A stretch of DNA of 64,000 bases from Oreocharis arfaki (taxonomy: Eukaryota; Chordata; Aves; Passeriformes; Paramythiidae), in NCBI GenBank assembly GCA_013398015.1, contig VZRR01012416.1, forward strand, positions 45,770 to 109,769. The letters run 5' to 3'. The notes under the pieces were generated by a model. That model was given only the letters and a program-made list of their open reading frames with translations. It was not told the DNA's origin and searched no databases. Position 1 is the first letter of the stretch; each line of letters starts with the position of its first letter. Shown here piece by piece: positions 63,811-64,000 of the stretch. A program made the position numbers and the translations under genes.

Positions 63811-64000
63811 CCCATGGCACCGGGCTGTGTGTGCAGCTGTGCCCCAAACCCAGCCCATGGCACCGGGCTGTGTGTGCAGCTGTGCCCTGAGCCCACCCCA
63901 TGGCACCGGGCTGTGTGTGCAGCTGTGCCCCAAACCCAGCCCATGGCACCGGGCTGTGTGTGCAGCTGTGCCCCAGACCCACCCCATGGCACCGGGCTGT
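63811..64000. repeat. 43-bp minisatellite running off the window
   Basis: Copies start at 63811, 63854, 63897, 63940 and 63983, each beginning CCCATGGCACCGGGCTGTGT. The array continues past base 64000. Confidence 0.95.

Noticed and set aside
41105..64000. Search for HDAC11, the mammalian upstream neighbour of FBLN2
   Set aside because: No frame with histone-deacetylase motifs was seen on either strand.
1..64000. CRISPR arrays, operons, bacterial promoters and tRNA genes
   Set aside because: The sequence is vertebrate. The tandem arrays have no spacers, and no tRNA-like structure was recognised by eye.

Overview
This is vertebrate nuclear DNA, almost certainly from a bird. The evidence is at least a dozen fragments of CR1 LINEs (the main avian retrotransposon), several GC-rich minisatellites, and one recognisable gene whose encoded protein is clearly fibulin-2. 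Most of the window is non-coding. There are no operons, CRISPR arrays or bacterial features. The many short open frames look like chance, and the longest ones lie either antisense to a GC-rich exon or inside tandem repeats.

The gene is FBLN2 on the minus strand, so it reads from high to low coordinates. Three exons can be placed to the base. The large first coding exon is at 39635-40979, with 5' UTR reaching to about 41104 or 41039. It encodes a signal peptide, a 22-cysteine N-terminal domain and a long cysteine-free linker. The next exon is at 6141-6252 and the third at 3123-3252; these two encode the start of the anaphylatoxin-like region. Phases match at both joins (1 to 1, then 2 to 2) and give 529 uninterrupted codons. 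The first intron between coding exons is 33,382 bp and the second 2,888 bp. The rest of the gene (remaining anaphylatoxin-like modules, EGF repeats, C-terminal fibulin module) must lie to the left of base 1. The non-coding first exon and promoter were not identified.

Layout: 1-3122 downstream intron; 3123-6252 two small exons with a CR1-bearing intron; 6253-39634 the large intron, holding CR1 fragments, four tandem arrays or duplications (15.4, 18.6, 20.9 and 28.6 kb) and a complete solo retroviral LTR with a 6-bp target-site duplication (27853-28253); 39635-41104 the coding exon in a CpG-rich stretch; 41105-64000 intron 1 and/or upstream intergenic DNA, with a 16-bp minisatellite (43.2 kb), a 28-bp minisatellite around a 989-base assembly gap (52.2-53.5 kb), a G-rich array (59.4 kb) and a 43-bp array running off the right edge.

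I did not find a previously undescribed biological system. The points most worth checking are the lineage-specific-looking 30-bp duplication in the fibulin-2 signal peptide, the solo LTR in intron 2, a decoy splice donor inside the second coding exon, a possible uORF, and an unexplained long near-open frame at 54.1-54.7 kb.
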